Source: Margaritifera margaritifera (lineage: Eukaryota; Mollusca; Bivalvia; Unionida; Margaritiferidae). Taken from it: 64,000 bases of DNA. A program made the translations under genes and the position numbers. The stretch lies in NCBI GenBank assembly GCA_029931535.1, contig JAQPZY010001670.1, positions 806,001-870,000 on the forward strand. Reading direction: 5' to 3'. The notes below the pieces were generated by a model. The model searched no databases. It was not told the DNA's origin and saw only the letters and a program-made list of their open reading frames with translations. Shown one piece after another: positions 21,140-35,732 of the stretch. The first letter of the stretch is position 1; every line of letters begins with the position of its first letter.

Positions 21140-24100
21140 CTGGAAAGGAAAAGACAACAAATTATTATGACATTAGTATTTGTGGTAACACAGATTTCTT
21201 GCACATTTTGGCAAATTTTATGTGTAGAATGCAAATTCCAACATCTGTGAATGTTCATTGGATGCATTTTTAAAATTTCGTTAGTCGGTGTAAAAGTTAT
21301 GCATGCCCAGATATCTACAAAATGTACATTAAATAAACTGACTATGGCCACAATGTTTTATTTCTATACCATGAAAGTCTGAAACAGAAATGAATAGCAC
21401 AATAAACCAAATGAATCAAAATGTCTTTGTAAATAATGAACTAAACTTGAAGACTTTCATGAGATCCCAATGTTCTACGAGTGACCCATATTTTTCAGAA
21501 CAATTAAATATACCCAAACTGTATAACTGCTAATATTAGCACTGGGGCGGCAAATGCTCTCCTGATCAGCTGATGTGACATGCTCCATGTACATCAGCAT
21601 CTCACACAAGAGTCAATGAAGATCTTATGGGGAAATAAACATATTAGCAAATCATTCAGGAAAATATATGCTATATCTGAGGAATAAAGCATCTATCAAG
21701 TGTCTTACCAGGCAATTAAGTGAAGATGCATAGATTCATAACAGTATTTTGATTAATATGCACTATGGAGAGAACACACAGAGGTTCTGTGAAGTAGACA
21801 AGTTCCAGTTCCCTTTACTTGTTATCATTAATTGTGTCAATTATCATATTACTTGAGTGAATAAGATACAGTGGGGAAAAATAAAACACATCTTATTTCT
21901 CTCCTCATATTAATTTGTCACTGTATAACTGGAGAACACAACAGAGTTGAATAATTTCAGCCAATACACACAGGATGCAGGATCTAAAATCATTTGTTTT
22001 GGGTGCAGCTTGGAGAAGAGATAAGTATAAGAACACACTCAGGCATGAACAATGTGTGAAATCCAATGTTAATATGTGTATATCAGGGATTTTCCTATGG
22101 CTTTTGGGGGGAAGAAGTTTGGGTCAATTTTCCCAATCCAGTAAATGTGTATATTTTCCCAACTAGGACCTAAAAATTCCCAATTTAGGTAAGTTAGATC
22201 CTAGATTCAAGAGTCCAGTAAAATTGCAAAATTTTGCTCTGTTCTTGCATTTCCCAATGAAAAAGGAGTTATAATATATATAAAAAAAAATTTCACTGTT
22301 ATGTTCTAGTAAGTTCAATGATGCGTGTCTAAATAATGACAATGGTTAATGATGCTCTGTGACTGCTACTGATTTACAACAATCCCTAAGGACTATCACA
22401 TGAACTGTCAAAATCATGTCATATAAATTCAAACACTTCATAAAAAATTACAAAGAAAGAGTCCTGTAAGTCAAGAAGGTTAGAATTTTTATTTTTTAAA
22501 CCAAAAGATCATTTTTTATATCTGAGTTTGTTGATGAAATTGAAACGGAGCAGAAAGTGCCAGCTCCAATTCCAAGTTAATCTGTTGATGATGGCAATGT
22601 CATGGAACCACCTGTATCTTCGGTGGTGACTTCTGTCCCTGAAACCATAAAGTCAGATTAGGAAAATAATATGGATTGTTCCAATGCCAGGTGATTCTTT
22701 GGTTGCAAGTATAAAGTCAATATCACAGGTTATACTACAGCAGTGTGGTTAAATGTGGATATCCATGCAAGTACTGAGAAATTTATTTTGGAGGAGATAT
22801 TGAGACCAAATACACTTTAAAGTTGGGTACTCACCAGAGTGAAAACTAGAAAAGCACTATAATAGCACAAGACATGCAACTGCAACAGAAAGGTATGCAC
22901 AGTTCAGCTGTAAAGTGAACCTGTCACAGCAGATATGGAAACATGATTTAAATTAAAAGTATCCACACAAAAAAGAAGCGAAGAAACTATTAAAGTGTCT
23001 ATACTCTTTGATCTGATAAAAATGTGCAGCCTGTGAAACTTCTGAATCTCTTGTCAAGTTTGTGGCAGAATTCAGGGTGGAGTATCTTCAGCGTCATGCA
23101 AACAGGGCAGATCTTAGAGTAACTTACCTTTCTTCAAAGTCTATAGAGCAAATGCTTGGATTTGTAAGCCAGGTGATTGAAGGTAGTCTGATAGAATCAC
23201 TACTGCTCTATCAGCTGATAATGGCAATGATCAGGCAAAGAGAACTCAGTTTTCCATATTCTGCCATTTGAATACAAATGGTATTGTTGCAGACCACTAT
23301 AAAGGACTGGTTTATCTTGAAAAACACAGGCTGAAGATTTGTTGAGGATTACTGAGACCTTCAATGCCAAGGATTTAATTTTTGACCGACATGATTCATG
23401 GGGTTTGATGGCTGTAACACAATGAGTGGAGAACAGGAATTTAATTGATTCTGAACCATTTTGGAATAAAACAAGAAGCCTACTTTGAGAATTCATCTGC
23501 TGATTCTTTGAAATCATTGTAAAAGTTCAAATGTTGAGTAATGAAAACAAAAATCCATTAAAAATTAAGAATTATTTCAATTTGCTACAATAATTTTTTT
23601 TGTTCCACACATGAATAATTAATTATGAATTAAACATTTTAAAATATGAATGATTACTTCTGTCGATTTGACTGTGCAAAGCTTGCATATTTCGACTTTT
23701 AATCACACTATGGTATGGCTAAAGGTGCTTTGATCAGCAGTTCATGCTTAAAACCAAAATTAATCAATCTACACAGTACATGTAATATAAATTAAAAGTA
23801 TGTTAATGATGGTCATTATTATAAAGTAACATATTTTCTGGATTATAGAGTCAAGTGCAATTGCACGTAATAACTGCGTAGAGCCAGATTTGCTGGTTCA
23901 TTATGCAATAGTAGATCTGAGTCTCTTGTTGGCAGTTGGGCATCATCAGTTTAGAAACTATGGTAACTTTCTTTCCCTCAACAAGTCTGCAGAGACACAT
24001 TTCACCCCTATCAGTGTACATTAACTGATGGAACCACAGGCTAACCTTGTGCTTGAAGAACCTCAGTGAACAGTATCCACTTTTGAATGAGTTGACTGAA

Positions 24101-25346
24101 CACTTTGTGGCATTGTGGAAGCTGTTCAAATTCTCCCCACAGAAGTTTAGTACTTTCCATCAAATCCAAGAGGCTTATGGTCCGAAATCTTTGACATTAA
24201 TAACAGCTTCTATGACATGATGGCTGTCTCACCTCAGCATATGTGCTAACATTGTAGAGAGGTACGAAAGCATCCTTGACAATCTATTGTGAGATGAAAG
24301 AATCAGAAGTGTGGCAATATAGCTATAGGTTACAAAATGGATGTGATAAACTAAACATTATTAGCTTGTACTTGCAAGAAGATCAAGTGAACTTTACCCA
24401 CCTGGATGCTAGAGTAAAGGTAAAACCAGATGACCTGCACCAGTTCATAAGCAGACATTAGAAATCCATCTTTCAAGATACAGAATTCAGCAAATGTTAA
24501 ACTTTCTTTGACAACATTACAGAAAGAACAGCTCTAGCAAGAGCGGAGAGATGATGATGCAGAAGCCATACATATGAGTTTCTACAGTCGACAAGTGCTC
24601 CATTTGTCTACAGATGATTACTGGAAATAGAGGATGCATTCCATGCGACAGAGCTGGTCACTGCTTTTGGATTTCCTTGATCCCAAGATGATCTTGCTGA
24701 GTTGAAGGGCTATGCTGATGTAAAGCTTACCCTTTAGAATTTGATTCTTTCTTCTGTCTTTAAGTTTTCTTCCTTTGTCTAATCTTACTAACTCTGTAAT
24801 TTTATAATTATGAGTTAAAGTAAGTATGAAGTAATATAGTTTATTTATGAATATAAAATGGTAAAGTCTTTCAACTTAAAGGAGGCATGAAATTTTACGT
24901 GAATGGTGCTGAAGATAGTGATTCTGCAAACAGTCATCCCAGTGTATCATATGCTCAAATATTCTGGTCTATCAACCAGTTAAGACAATCATGGCTCAAT
25001 GTTCTCTGAGAAACTGTTATCAATATCAGCAGTAAGGATATTTTTTCACAGCTCAAAAAGGGGCAAAAAAAAAAAAAAAAAAAGACATTCAGACAATACA
25101 ATATTTGAATAATCTCCTAAATGTTCTAAAAAGCAGCGATTTTCAAAGCAAATGGTTCAAATACTTTGACTGGTTGGAATTTGATAATCGTTTTGCAAAG
25201 TCTGCCATGCCTCAAAAACATTGAATGCATTTACTTAGATGGTGCAGATAAGAATGATTTTATTCTGAGAAGTTTCTTCTACCAGTATCAGGGCAAGAAA
25301 AACATCCTAAAAACTAGTTTTTCTGTTTATATTTTTTAAATAAATA

Positions 25347-25417
<71 letters not shown>

Positions 25418-28400
25418 ATATATATATATACATATATATTTTGCTGTCTGCATGTCAACTGATGCATTGCTAATGTGACTATAGAAAATTAATTATCTAT
25501 GTTATGCTTTATGTAGTGTGATATTCCACAGAATATATGTCCTTGATTTACTTTCTAGATCATAAACAATACTGATTTCCTAATTTTGAGCCGATTTGAA
25601 ATGAATTTTTTTTAAAAAAATTCATTTTTCTAATTTTTGCTGTTGCTTTTGTTTTGTTTATTTTCCAATACTGGGTTAATAGTAAGGACTTTACCATAAT
25701 ATAAAGAATCTCATTTTATAAATTGTATGCAAATCATGTGTATGATCTTTTACTTGATTCGCTTTTTTTTAATTCATTTCATTTAGTTATTTATTCAGGT
25801 ACTTTTTATTTTTGTCAGGTAACCTGCAGTTGTTAACATGTACTTTTCAAGTAGACTTGCTATGAACTATTAGATGCTTCTGCATTCTGAATAAAGGATA
25901 AATAATGTGCTGTACTTCACATTGTTCTTTTTTGTAGTTAGTTACATTTGATACAACTCTTTCTTTCTCTCTCTCCATTAAAAATCGTCCCAACAATTTC
26001 TAGACTCTCCTAGATCTTTACTTCTCTTGCTTCACTGCAAAACCATAACAGTAAATGAATTAAGTACTAAATCTCTAAGCTATTTACCTCTTTATATCAC
26101 TCTCTGGCTATCACAAGTACGACAGTGTACTAATATGTTTATATCACTCTCTGGCCATCACAAGTACAACAGTATACTAATATGTTTATATCAATCTCTG
26201 GCTATCACAAGTACAACAGTGTACTAATATGTTTATATCACTCTCTGACTATCACAAGTATAACAGTGTACTAATATGTTTATATCACTCTCTGGCTATC
26301 ACAAGTACAACAATGTACTAATATGTTTATATCACTCTCTGGCTATCACAAGTACAACAGTGTACTAATATGTTTGCTCTCAGTAAAATTTATATGATAA
26401 TACCACTGAAAACGTTTGGACTTCCAATATTTAAAGTTGGGACTTCCCAAAAAATACCCAGAAGTCCTGGACTTTCTGATTTAAGAAATTAGTGGACACC
26501 ACCCCCCCTCCCCCTCCCAAGATACTTACCAGGGCCATAGAACAGTTGTAGGTCCTGATCTGCCCTTATTACTATACAAGTTGTCATGACTAAATTGTAA
26601 GCCTTCAAACAACAACTTTTCATGATGAGGTGTTTCCTCATCATACATTCTCATATTGGATGTTCAGAATTTTTATTTTTGTTTAATGTTCAAATCTTAT
26701 GATAATTATTTCTGTCAAAGACGTAATATTTGTACATTTCATTCAGAATTTTCTCTAGAAAACATTCTTGATAGGTTCTAACATTAAGCAACTTGCTCTC
26801 ATAAACAGAAATGTATTATATATTTTAAAGCTTGCGTTTAGTGAAAGATAATACATTAAATCTGAGGAGTATATTCAAACTGTTCAGTGTTTCATATTTT
26901 AAAATTCAGTTTTGATTAAGTTAGAGTTATAATGTTTATTTATGTTCAATTCTGCATGCAGTTTTTTGTTCACTTTTGTATAAACTCTTTACATTATGTT
27001 GAGTAAATAGCAATTTTATTATAATCTTACCTAGAACCCTGGCATGTTCATCAAGGTAATTAGATAATTCATTTTGTAAAAAAACATGTTGTACAACTTA
27101 AAACTTTTTAAAATACTGTATATACTCGCTTATAAGTCAACGTTTTTTACTTATAATTCGATTCACACAGAGTAGGGGTCATCTTATAAGTGCGACATTA
27201 AAAAAAATCAAAAAATCTTGGGGTAATGTTGGAAACTCTAGATGTTTGCAGTACATAAAAATACTGTCAGTTCATATAGTTTTACATTTTCATGCCACTA
27301 TTCCTATGCAATAATGCATATATGGTATGCACTGTGTTTATCCGTTTCATGATGGTATTCATTACACAATACATGTATCTACAGTTATTTGTGTTTTATT
27401 AATTTTAAAATATTACCGGTAAATTAAATACTACCTTCCGCAAAATGAAGTGTCCATCAATGTTTACCGTGGGTGTTTACTAGTAAGTATATTGCCTCCA
27501 TTTTCGTGCAAGTCCGAACAACCTGTATTTGTATTAATATTTGTGTTTTGCTGTATAAAGACTGTGCTTGATGCAGTAAAAGTTTTGATTTTATTTGTAT
27601 TTTCCTTTTCCACAAGTCAGATTTAATTCCCAAGTGATATTTCCCAAGTTATCTGCCAGTGCACGTGGGCCAATAAGCCTTTGGCTTGTAAAGTGACTCA
27701 CTTTGTTTTAAAGTTGACAATCCTTTTGATCGAGCCACCAATCTATACTTGTTCAGTGCCAATTAGAGTTCTACAACTTCCTGTGCATATACTTTGACCT
27801 TAATCCCTTTGCTTGTAAAGGCACCACACTCTTTGTTTTCCCATGTGACAACCCTTTGATCAAGCCGCGAGTTTGATGCTTGTTCAGTGCCAAGTAACAG
27901 AGGGTGGCTATTTGAACTCCCTGTGATCTTGCCGCACAATTGACATGTGTTCAGTTGCAGCCTTTAATAGATTTCTGACTTTATGATCAAAGTGTTACTC
28001 ACAGAACCCAAGCTCAGTCTCCGCATAAGCACCCGCATATGACAGTAAAGCCGAGAATCGGAGTCGGACGAGATTTACAATGACTAGACGACGATTATTT
28101 ACAATGACTAGACAACGATGTAGGATTTCAGAACTTTATCAGACAATGAGGATTAATTCTTGGACTATGTACCAGATGACATTAGATAGTAACATTTATA
28201 GGATACCGTGAATAACAAAAAAGTGGACTTAACTTTCATTGTTTATTTGTACGATGTGTGGAATTAACATATTACAGAATATTGTGAATCGGATCATTCT
28301 GAACTTCTATTTTTATACCGGTATGTGACCTATAATTGAATTCGTGGAGTTATCATATAAATGGATTTAAAATGTCAAGCATTATGGATTTCAATGGACT

Positions 28401-31400
28401 TTATTACACAAAGATGGACAGATTGTAAGTTGTCAATTTATTTGTGACATATTTCACTCAATAATATAATTGTATTTTACACTGGTTTTGTCTTTATTTT
28501 TCTTATCCAGTTTGGCTTGTTTATATTTCCAAAGTGCGTTTCTGACTCACTAAGAAGTCACCCCTTCAGACGGATCTGACTTCCAAAATACACACCGACT
28601 TATAAGACTGTCAAAGTGAAATTCACTTTTTGCAGCTAAAAAAAGGGGGGGGGGGGGTAGACTTATAGTCGAGTCGACTTATAATCGAGTATATACGGTA
28701 CCATTATGCCTTAAAGTTCTCTGATTTGCCTGTTTTCTGAGCTTTTATTTTCAAAATTTAATTTAAAGTGATGGAAAGCTTTAAGGAAGTTGCTTTTTTC
28801 ACTTATTGGACAAGATTTAGATTCAAAATTCTTTTTTATTTCATAAACTATTCAGATGATGAGAAATATTCCAACTCTTCTCTTTGTTCAACAATTCATT
28901 CCATTATTATTATGATGGTTTTTTTCCTTGCAGTCAGAAGGTCTCAATATACTGGTAGCAGTTTTTGCAGAAATCGAGAGGGATCAGGTGCTACGTACTT
29001 GTTTTCCTAGAGTTCTGCAGCTGATTTACTATGCACTGCTCAATTTCAGCATCCATAGCTGTGGTAGAGCAGTTTTTCAGTTTGATGAATGATATCTGCA
29101 CACCTCTTAGAGCCAGGCAAACCCAGGAACACTTGGATGTTCTTTCAAGAGTGCTGAGAAGAATCAGAGTCTGACTGATGCAGATCTTGACATTGCTGTC
29201 AATGTATTCAAAGACCAGAAAGACAGAAAAATGAAAATGTGAAGCTATTAGCATAAAATAAATGACTAGACACAAAGTCTTTAATTTTTATTCTATTTTG
29301 AATTCCAAATTTAAATTTTTTATGCGCTGCTCTTCCCAATTCCATGGGCCCCAGACCACACTTCCAAAATAGTAGGAAAATCCCTGGATATGACAGCATC
29401 ATACACCTCATCCAACAACTGTGTACATGCATTTATATATGCAAATATATTATCACGCTTATTGCTAAATGCAATTAATTGTTCAATTCCACTGTAATGC
29501 TAATTGTGATGTAAAGCAATTAATTCAAGGTTCCACAATCATAAAAATGGTATTTATAGTCTAGGGGAAATTAAACCAAAAAGAAATAACAAATCAATAT
29601 GCGACCCAAATCTTTCAAAACACTTAAAATATGTGGGACCAAAATTGTATAACTGCTGGTGAAAACACTTGACAAGGTAGCATTTTATGTGTGTGTGAGC
29701 AAGAGAGAGAGAGAAGTAAAAAATTACATGTATTGACTTTGACAACTGTCAACAAAATTCAGTGAGTTTAAGAATTAAATGATGTAAATACATCTATTTA
29801 ATTCTTTTCCACAGATTCAAGCACGTCAAAAAAATAATGTACCATTGAAACCTACCTCTCCTTTTTCAGTATCTTCCAGACTTGTTCCAGCTGATCTGAA
29901 ATACAAAGGGAGGAAAACTAATGACATCACTGAATACAACACTTAAAATACAATTCTTTTGTTTTATTGTTACAGTGTTGCACCTAGAGCGCAGCTTGCA
30001 GGTTGTCCTATGTCCCCCAAATCTTAACCCTGTGTGCCCCTCTGGGCACGCCTTTTTGTCAGGAAAGAAAATAAAACAAAAATGCCTAGAATTTTCCTTC
30101 GCATATGTGCATCCACGTCTATGTTGGCGCTAACAATGGCCAAAGTTGCTGAAAGTGATAAAACCTGTAAGATGGCAATGAATATCCATTTCAAAACAAT
30201 GAATCTGGCAATGAAAACATTCAAGGTTTGTGGTAGTTGGCCAAGTTGCTAAAGTCTTTGACTGACACTATTGTAATGTATTTTCGAGGTTAAAGTCGCA
30301 CCTATGGCAATGAAGATTTTAATTTATTCTCAGGCTGAATTAATGAAAAAAGGTACTAATTTATGCAAATAGACAATTTGTAATTTGATCAATGATTTAA
30401 TACTTTTAAAAGAAAAGTATTTAAAAAAACATGGATATTTATTATAAAAAATGCTAGTAGATAATGAGTGAATCATTTAAGCTTCAGTATCAAAAATAAT
30501 GGTTCTCAGGCAACTGTAACATTGCATGACCAGACGAAAAATCACAAAAGTTGACATTCTCATTCTCTTAACTTCCCAGAGGTCTGACTCATAAAGATAT
30601 GTGATAGCTCATTGAAAGGGAAACTTTCTCCACATCAAAATAATGCCTAAATTACTGAAAAGTATCACTGTAAAAATGATGCCTAAATTACTGAAAAGTA
30701 TCACTGTAAAAATGATGCCTAAATTACTGAAAAGTATCATTGTAAAAATGATGCCTAGATTACTGAAAAGTATCACTGTAAAAATGATGCCCAAATTACT
30801 GAAAAGTATCACTGTAAAAATGATGCCCAAATTACTGAAAAGTATCACTGTAAAAATGATGCTTAAATTACTGAAAAGTGTTACTGTAAATGTGAACACC
30901 ATCAAGAAATCGAGGGTGTAAAACTGACACAAAACATGTTCATAATATTTACCAATTTTAGTATCAAGCTCACATTTGGTCTCTGTGAAAAAAAATTAAG
31001 TTGTTTCCTTTGCGACATGTTCTAGACTTACGACGAGTAGACAAATTAGGCAAAGGTTATTTATAACTGACGCACGCCAGATGTTAAGCGATGTTGAACT
31101 TAAGAGCAGAAAATCCATTCAGATTTATTCTCAAGATGCAAATCTACATCTACTTGGCACAGGGATGAATACATAGCAAAGTTTTACTTGGCTCAGCCAA
31201 TTTTTACCTGGTCTGGACAAGAGGATGAGTGGTTTTCCTAAGCACTGTACAGATCTTTAAGATGGGTATAAACAACTGATAGAATCTACTGGCAACTACA
31301 GATCTATGAGATGGATTAAAAACAACTGACAGAATCTACTGGCTGCTACAGATCTATAAGTTGGGCTATAAACAACTGATAGAATCTACTGGCAACTACA

Positions 31401-34400
31401 GATCTATAAGATGGGTTATAAACAACTGATAGAATCTACTCAGGGATGATTCTGCTATATTAATTAGTGCCACCTGGTGGCCCTGTATTTCGTTGATGGC
31501 CCCAGAATTTTCATTTTGAAATATCCCAATCAGAAGTTAGTAAATCTTGCTTGGCAGAACTTATGCATCATTCCATTCTTATCTGTTACTAGATCATAAC
31601 CGTAATTTTACCTTTTTCCTTACCAAAAGTCGTCTTAATCATACAAAAACTTGCTAAGTGTATTTAATAAATCAGGGTTCAAGCTTGATCCTAATGTCTT
31701 GACGAAATTACCTCTCCAGCCAGAATAGGTGAAGTTGGCGAAAATAGGGAGAAGTGGTGTAGAAAGTTCAAGATAGTCACTTTAGACTAATGTTTTTGCA
31801 TATTTTCATGTCACATTATTAAATTTATGATGAAATATTATCATAATAAGTGTATACAAATATTAAATTTTTCTTATTTCGCTTCACCACAGTAGTTGTA
31901 TAACATAAAACGGCAACATTGAAAACAGGTTACAGTTTTAAATTGGCAACATCAATTATTAATTTTATTAATAATGGACCTTGATATGTCCAGTAAGTCA
32001 CAATTTGCTTCTGATAGGGCAACAAAAATTAAGTTTTTCACTGTTTTTCAAGGCTCGTGTGTAAATTTTCAGTGGAAATTCTGTACATAGCGATGTAATT
32101 TATGGTATTTATGATCATAAAATTGGCACCAAAATGGACTACAGAACAAAAGACTTCTTTTTCTGTCATTCTGCCCTCCTCTTTGAAGGGAAAACTGAAA
32201 CCAGAGTCTACATTTTACTTTGATTATCAATGCCCTGTATTGAAACAAACTGGGGTGGGAGTAATTTCATGAAATCAATGTAAGGCAAAGTGAACTTTAT
32301 CTTTTGGGCCTGTATGTGTGAAATGACAGACTCTTTGGTGACTATTTTTGTTCAATTTACCCTTAGCATGGACCCTGTAAGTATCTGGATTCTCCAACAT
32401 ACAAGCATTTTCAGAAAGCTGACAAGAGAGCAGCTCCCCATTTCCATAATGAAGGATACAAGAGTTGACTAGCTGTTTGGATTGTTGACTGTACATATTG
32501 GTAACGGTCGATATACACATTTTGTGCTTTGAATTGCTTATATTCAACACATGGCCTGAGATTCATCTGCCAAGGTATGCTTGGTATAGCATGACACGCT
32601 AAAGGACATTTTGATTACTTAACTTCTAATGAATCAAATCGTGTTTCTTATGACATTCTATTTCGTGCTTTTATTTAGAAAAATGGAATATAGTTTTAAA
32701 AAATATCCAGTATTCTAGTTTGTTGACCTGTGTCTGCTTGGTAAATATGCTGCAAAGATTCCTATCCTTTAAAACACAGAACTTTAATTTCATGTGGAAC
32801 TAACTAATGGTGCCATATGATCATAGGGGACCTTTATTCCAACAACACCTATAAGTAAGAAACAGAATTATTATAATGCAGCCTTAATTTAAAGTATGTT
32901 AGATGAATAAACAGATAAATGTGTTTCATATTATGGACTTGTTATTAAAAAACTTTTTTTTATACCAAGAACACAACAACAACAGCAACTTCTACTACTG
33001 CTACTTAAAAAGACAACTTCTCTACAAAACAAGTATAAAATTATATAATTACTGGTAATTTTGGTTAATAATATTAATTATTTTTATCTATTATAAAGGG
33101 ACATATGCAAATAGATTGAAACAAAAAATTATCAGTGACAAGGTTTAGAAGGATACAAACGATAAGCCTATGTGTTAAAAATTCCCCAAAATTGTATTGT
33201 TGGAATCATTCCTGCTACTAGCAACTACTGATCTATAAGATGGGTTATAAACAACTGATAGAATCTACTGGCTTCTACAGATCTATAAAATGGGTTATAA
33301 ACAACTGATATAATCTACTGGCTACTACAGATCTATGAGATGGGTTGTAAACAACTGATGGAATCTACTGGCTACTACAGATCTATTGTATCATCTGTAT
33401 ATATACTGACTCACTTTATTTGAAGTTTGTTTATTCTCTTGGAGATAGGAAGGCAGTCATCACAGTCTGAGTCTGGACTGCGGCCACGTTTTCTTCCATC
33501 TGAACTGTAACCAGAGAAAAACATTTGCCTTATATGTTTGTAATAAAGTTCAGCATTCAATAGCTATGATAATTTGTTTCATTCTTAATGGTGAACAATG
33601 GAAAGTAAGAACACAAATGAGTAGTTATAATAATTCAGGTTTAAGAGTTATTAGGCATGAGCTATACCAGGCATGTCAACCTTTCTCCAGGGCATAGGTT
33701 AGCGATTTTTAAATGTACCCATTTGATGCAAATGTAACCAGATAAAACGTGGCCTTGGGCCGGATGTGGCCTATGGGCTGTAGGTTGCACATGCCTGAGC
33801 TAAACGTTAGTTAAGACTTGAAAGACTCCTGATCTGCATTTTAAAGGTTTAATAATGCAACATATCGTGATGTGGGTGGAAGTGTTACAGGGTAAGAGTA
33901 AATATAAGTGAGAAATGCATAGAGATCTGTGACTATGCTGCACAACTTAACAATATTTGTCTCAGACTGGTTACTATGTGTATGGGTTTGGTATTTTATG
34001 GAACAACAACACTTTTAAAGTTATATTGTGACAAAGCAATTACAGTATATTCCCTTGCCCAAGGACACACACCAGTTGCCTATTCAGGCTAATCCGAAGG
34101 TGGGAATTGAATCACCACCCTTCTGGTCACTAGTCCAATGCCTTATCCACTTAGTCACTATAACTCCCAGTTACTATTTGCTATTTACAAGATACTTCAT
34201 TCCACCACCATCCCCCCCCAAAAAAAATACTACTACTACTAATAATAATAATTATTATTATTTTCAAGAGGGTTTGTTTATGTAGTGAGTTTAGGAGCAT
34301 TTTGTAAAATAAACAAGGCACAATGTAAATTATGGAACAATGAATTAGTTAACAACAAAAAAACTTCAAATCTGCTAAATCACCTGAAATTCAAACACTC

Positions 34401-35696
34401 ACAAGGTAATCATAATATCAACATTTGTAATAGTCACATTGCTCACAACATCAACATTTATATTCCATGTCATTCAGATGCTCTTGAAAAGACGATATGT
34501 AATATGGCAAGTTGATAAAGAACATGGTATAGAATCAAAGTTACCAAAGCCTTAAAATAGCAATCAACATATCAAAATTTAATAAAATTATATTGGTCAC
34601 GTCTGTGCAATTTTCTGTGTGAATGAACAGGTAGTCAAGAGTTTCTGCCCTTCTTTACCTACAGTCATCTTCAGCACCAAAGGAACATTTTTGTCGTAAT
34701 GATCAACAGGGAAAATAACACCTATACATACATGTCACAGAAAAGACAGGTCTGGTCAGGACAGATGAAAAGATTTCCGAAATTTGGTCAGGAGTTTTGA
34801 CCTAAAAGAGGGAGGATTTTCGTTGACCCAATTTTTAGCATGCAAAATTACAACTATTGAACAAATTTACATTTTTAAAATATTAAAATATGAACATCAT
34901 CCCATCAAATCACTTTCCCAGTAACTTGTTGCCATTCATATTCTCCTTATATGTACCAGAAGCATTTTAGTATTTCTCAGGAGATCACTGCCTGAGTTAT
35001 ATTGTTGGGAGTCCTCATTATTGTGATCTTAACACTTAGCTGATGATGTACTGTTAATGGATCCAGGTTTCCTCTGAAGTCAGCCCTAATTTTTCCTCAG
35101 AATGGAAAATGTCCTTTCAGTGTCTGCACTGGAATGTGGCAATGCTTGTACAATTCTTCTGAGTCCACCAAGAAGTTTAAATGGTTTCCTGCCTGTGAGT
35201 AGATTCAGATTGCTACTGCCTGCCAGAACTGATCAAGATTGGTACTGTCTGGGTCTATTGTTATTTTAATGTCAGTAAGATTTTCCACATACAGCACAAA
35301 CTCGTACATTATAGTATCACATCCTTGGTAACTTTAAGCCTAATTTGCGGACACCTTTGTTGTCATCATTATCACTCTTTAATAATGACAATCAAATCCG
35401 GAAAACGAAGATCACTTGCTAGCATTATAGATGAAGACAAAGAGCTCATTTATTCCAGACATTATGGATTACAATGGCAGTTAGTGACATGTACTTTTGT
35501 CTGGTTTACATTTCATATTTACAAAGGATTAAATCAAGGTCAGTGGAGTTTATATTAGTTTTGTGATGTGGTCAATCATTGTAGTGTTGAACTCATACTT
35601 TGCCTAAAAATCGTGGTTGCTGGTCACGTTCTGCAGGTGGTCGCTCACTGACTGTGAGTTTATATAAAAATAGTATTATTATTATTATTATTATTA

Positions 35697-35732
<36 letters not shown>

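Larger units (their letters stand above)
22084..29386 (+). mobile_element. hAT DNA transposon, about 7.3 kb, in intron 3
   Basis: Both ends carry the 14-bp inverted repeat CAGGGATTTTCCTA (22084-22097 and, inverted, 29373-29386). Between them are plus-strand hAT transposase remnants. N-terminal and catalytic-region pieces lie at 22560-24740, and the C-terminal hATC dimerisation domain at about 29040-29200, close to the right end as in typical hAT elements. A TA-flanked TIR element (27116-28698), a 47-bp minisatellite and an AT microsatellite have accumulated inside. The 8-bp flanks (GTGTATAT and GATATGAC) do not match, so the target duplication is eroded or one end is displaced. It is antisense to the host gene. 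Confidence 0.7.

Noticed and set aside
20759..21273. Plus-strand frames opposite exon 4
   Set aside because: Shadows of exon 4 and of the adjoining intron. They lack motifs, while the minus strand has splice signals and a consistent gene model.
26520..26560. Possible 30-nt minus-strand exon ending in GTAAGTATC between exons 3 and 4
   Set aside because: The donor is good, but the acceptor side lacks a pyrimidine tract. It lies inside the hAT element. The phases of exons 3 and 4 already fit without it.
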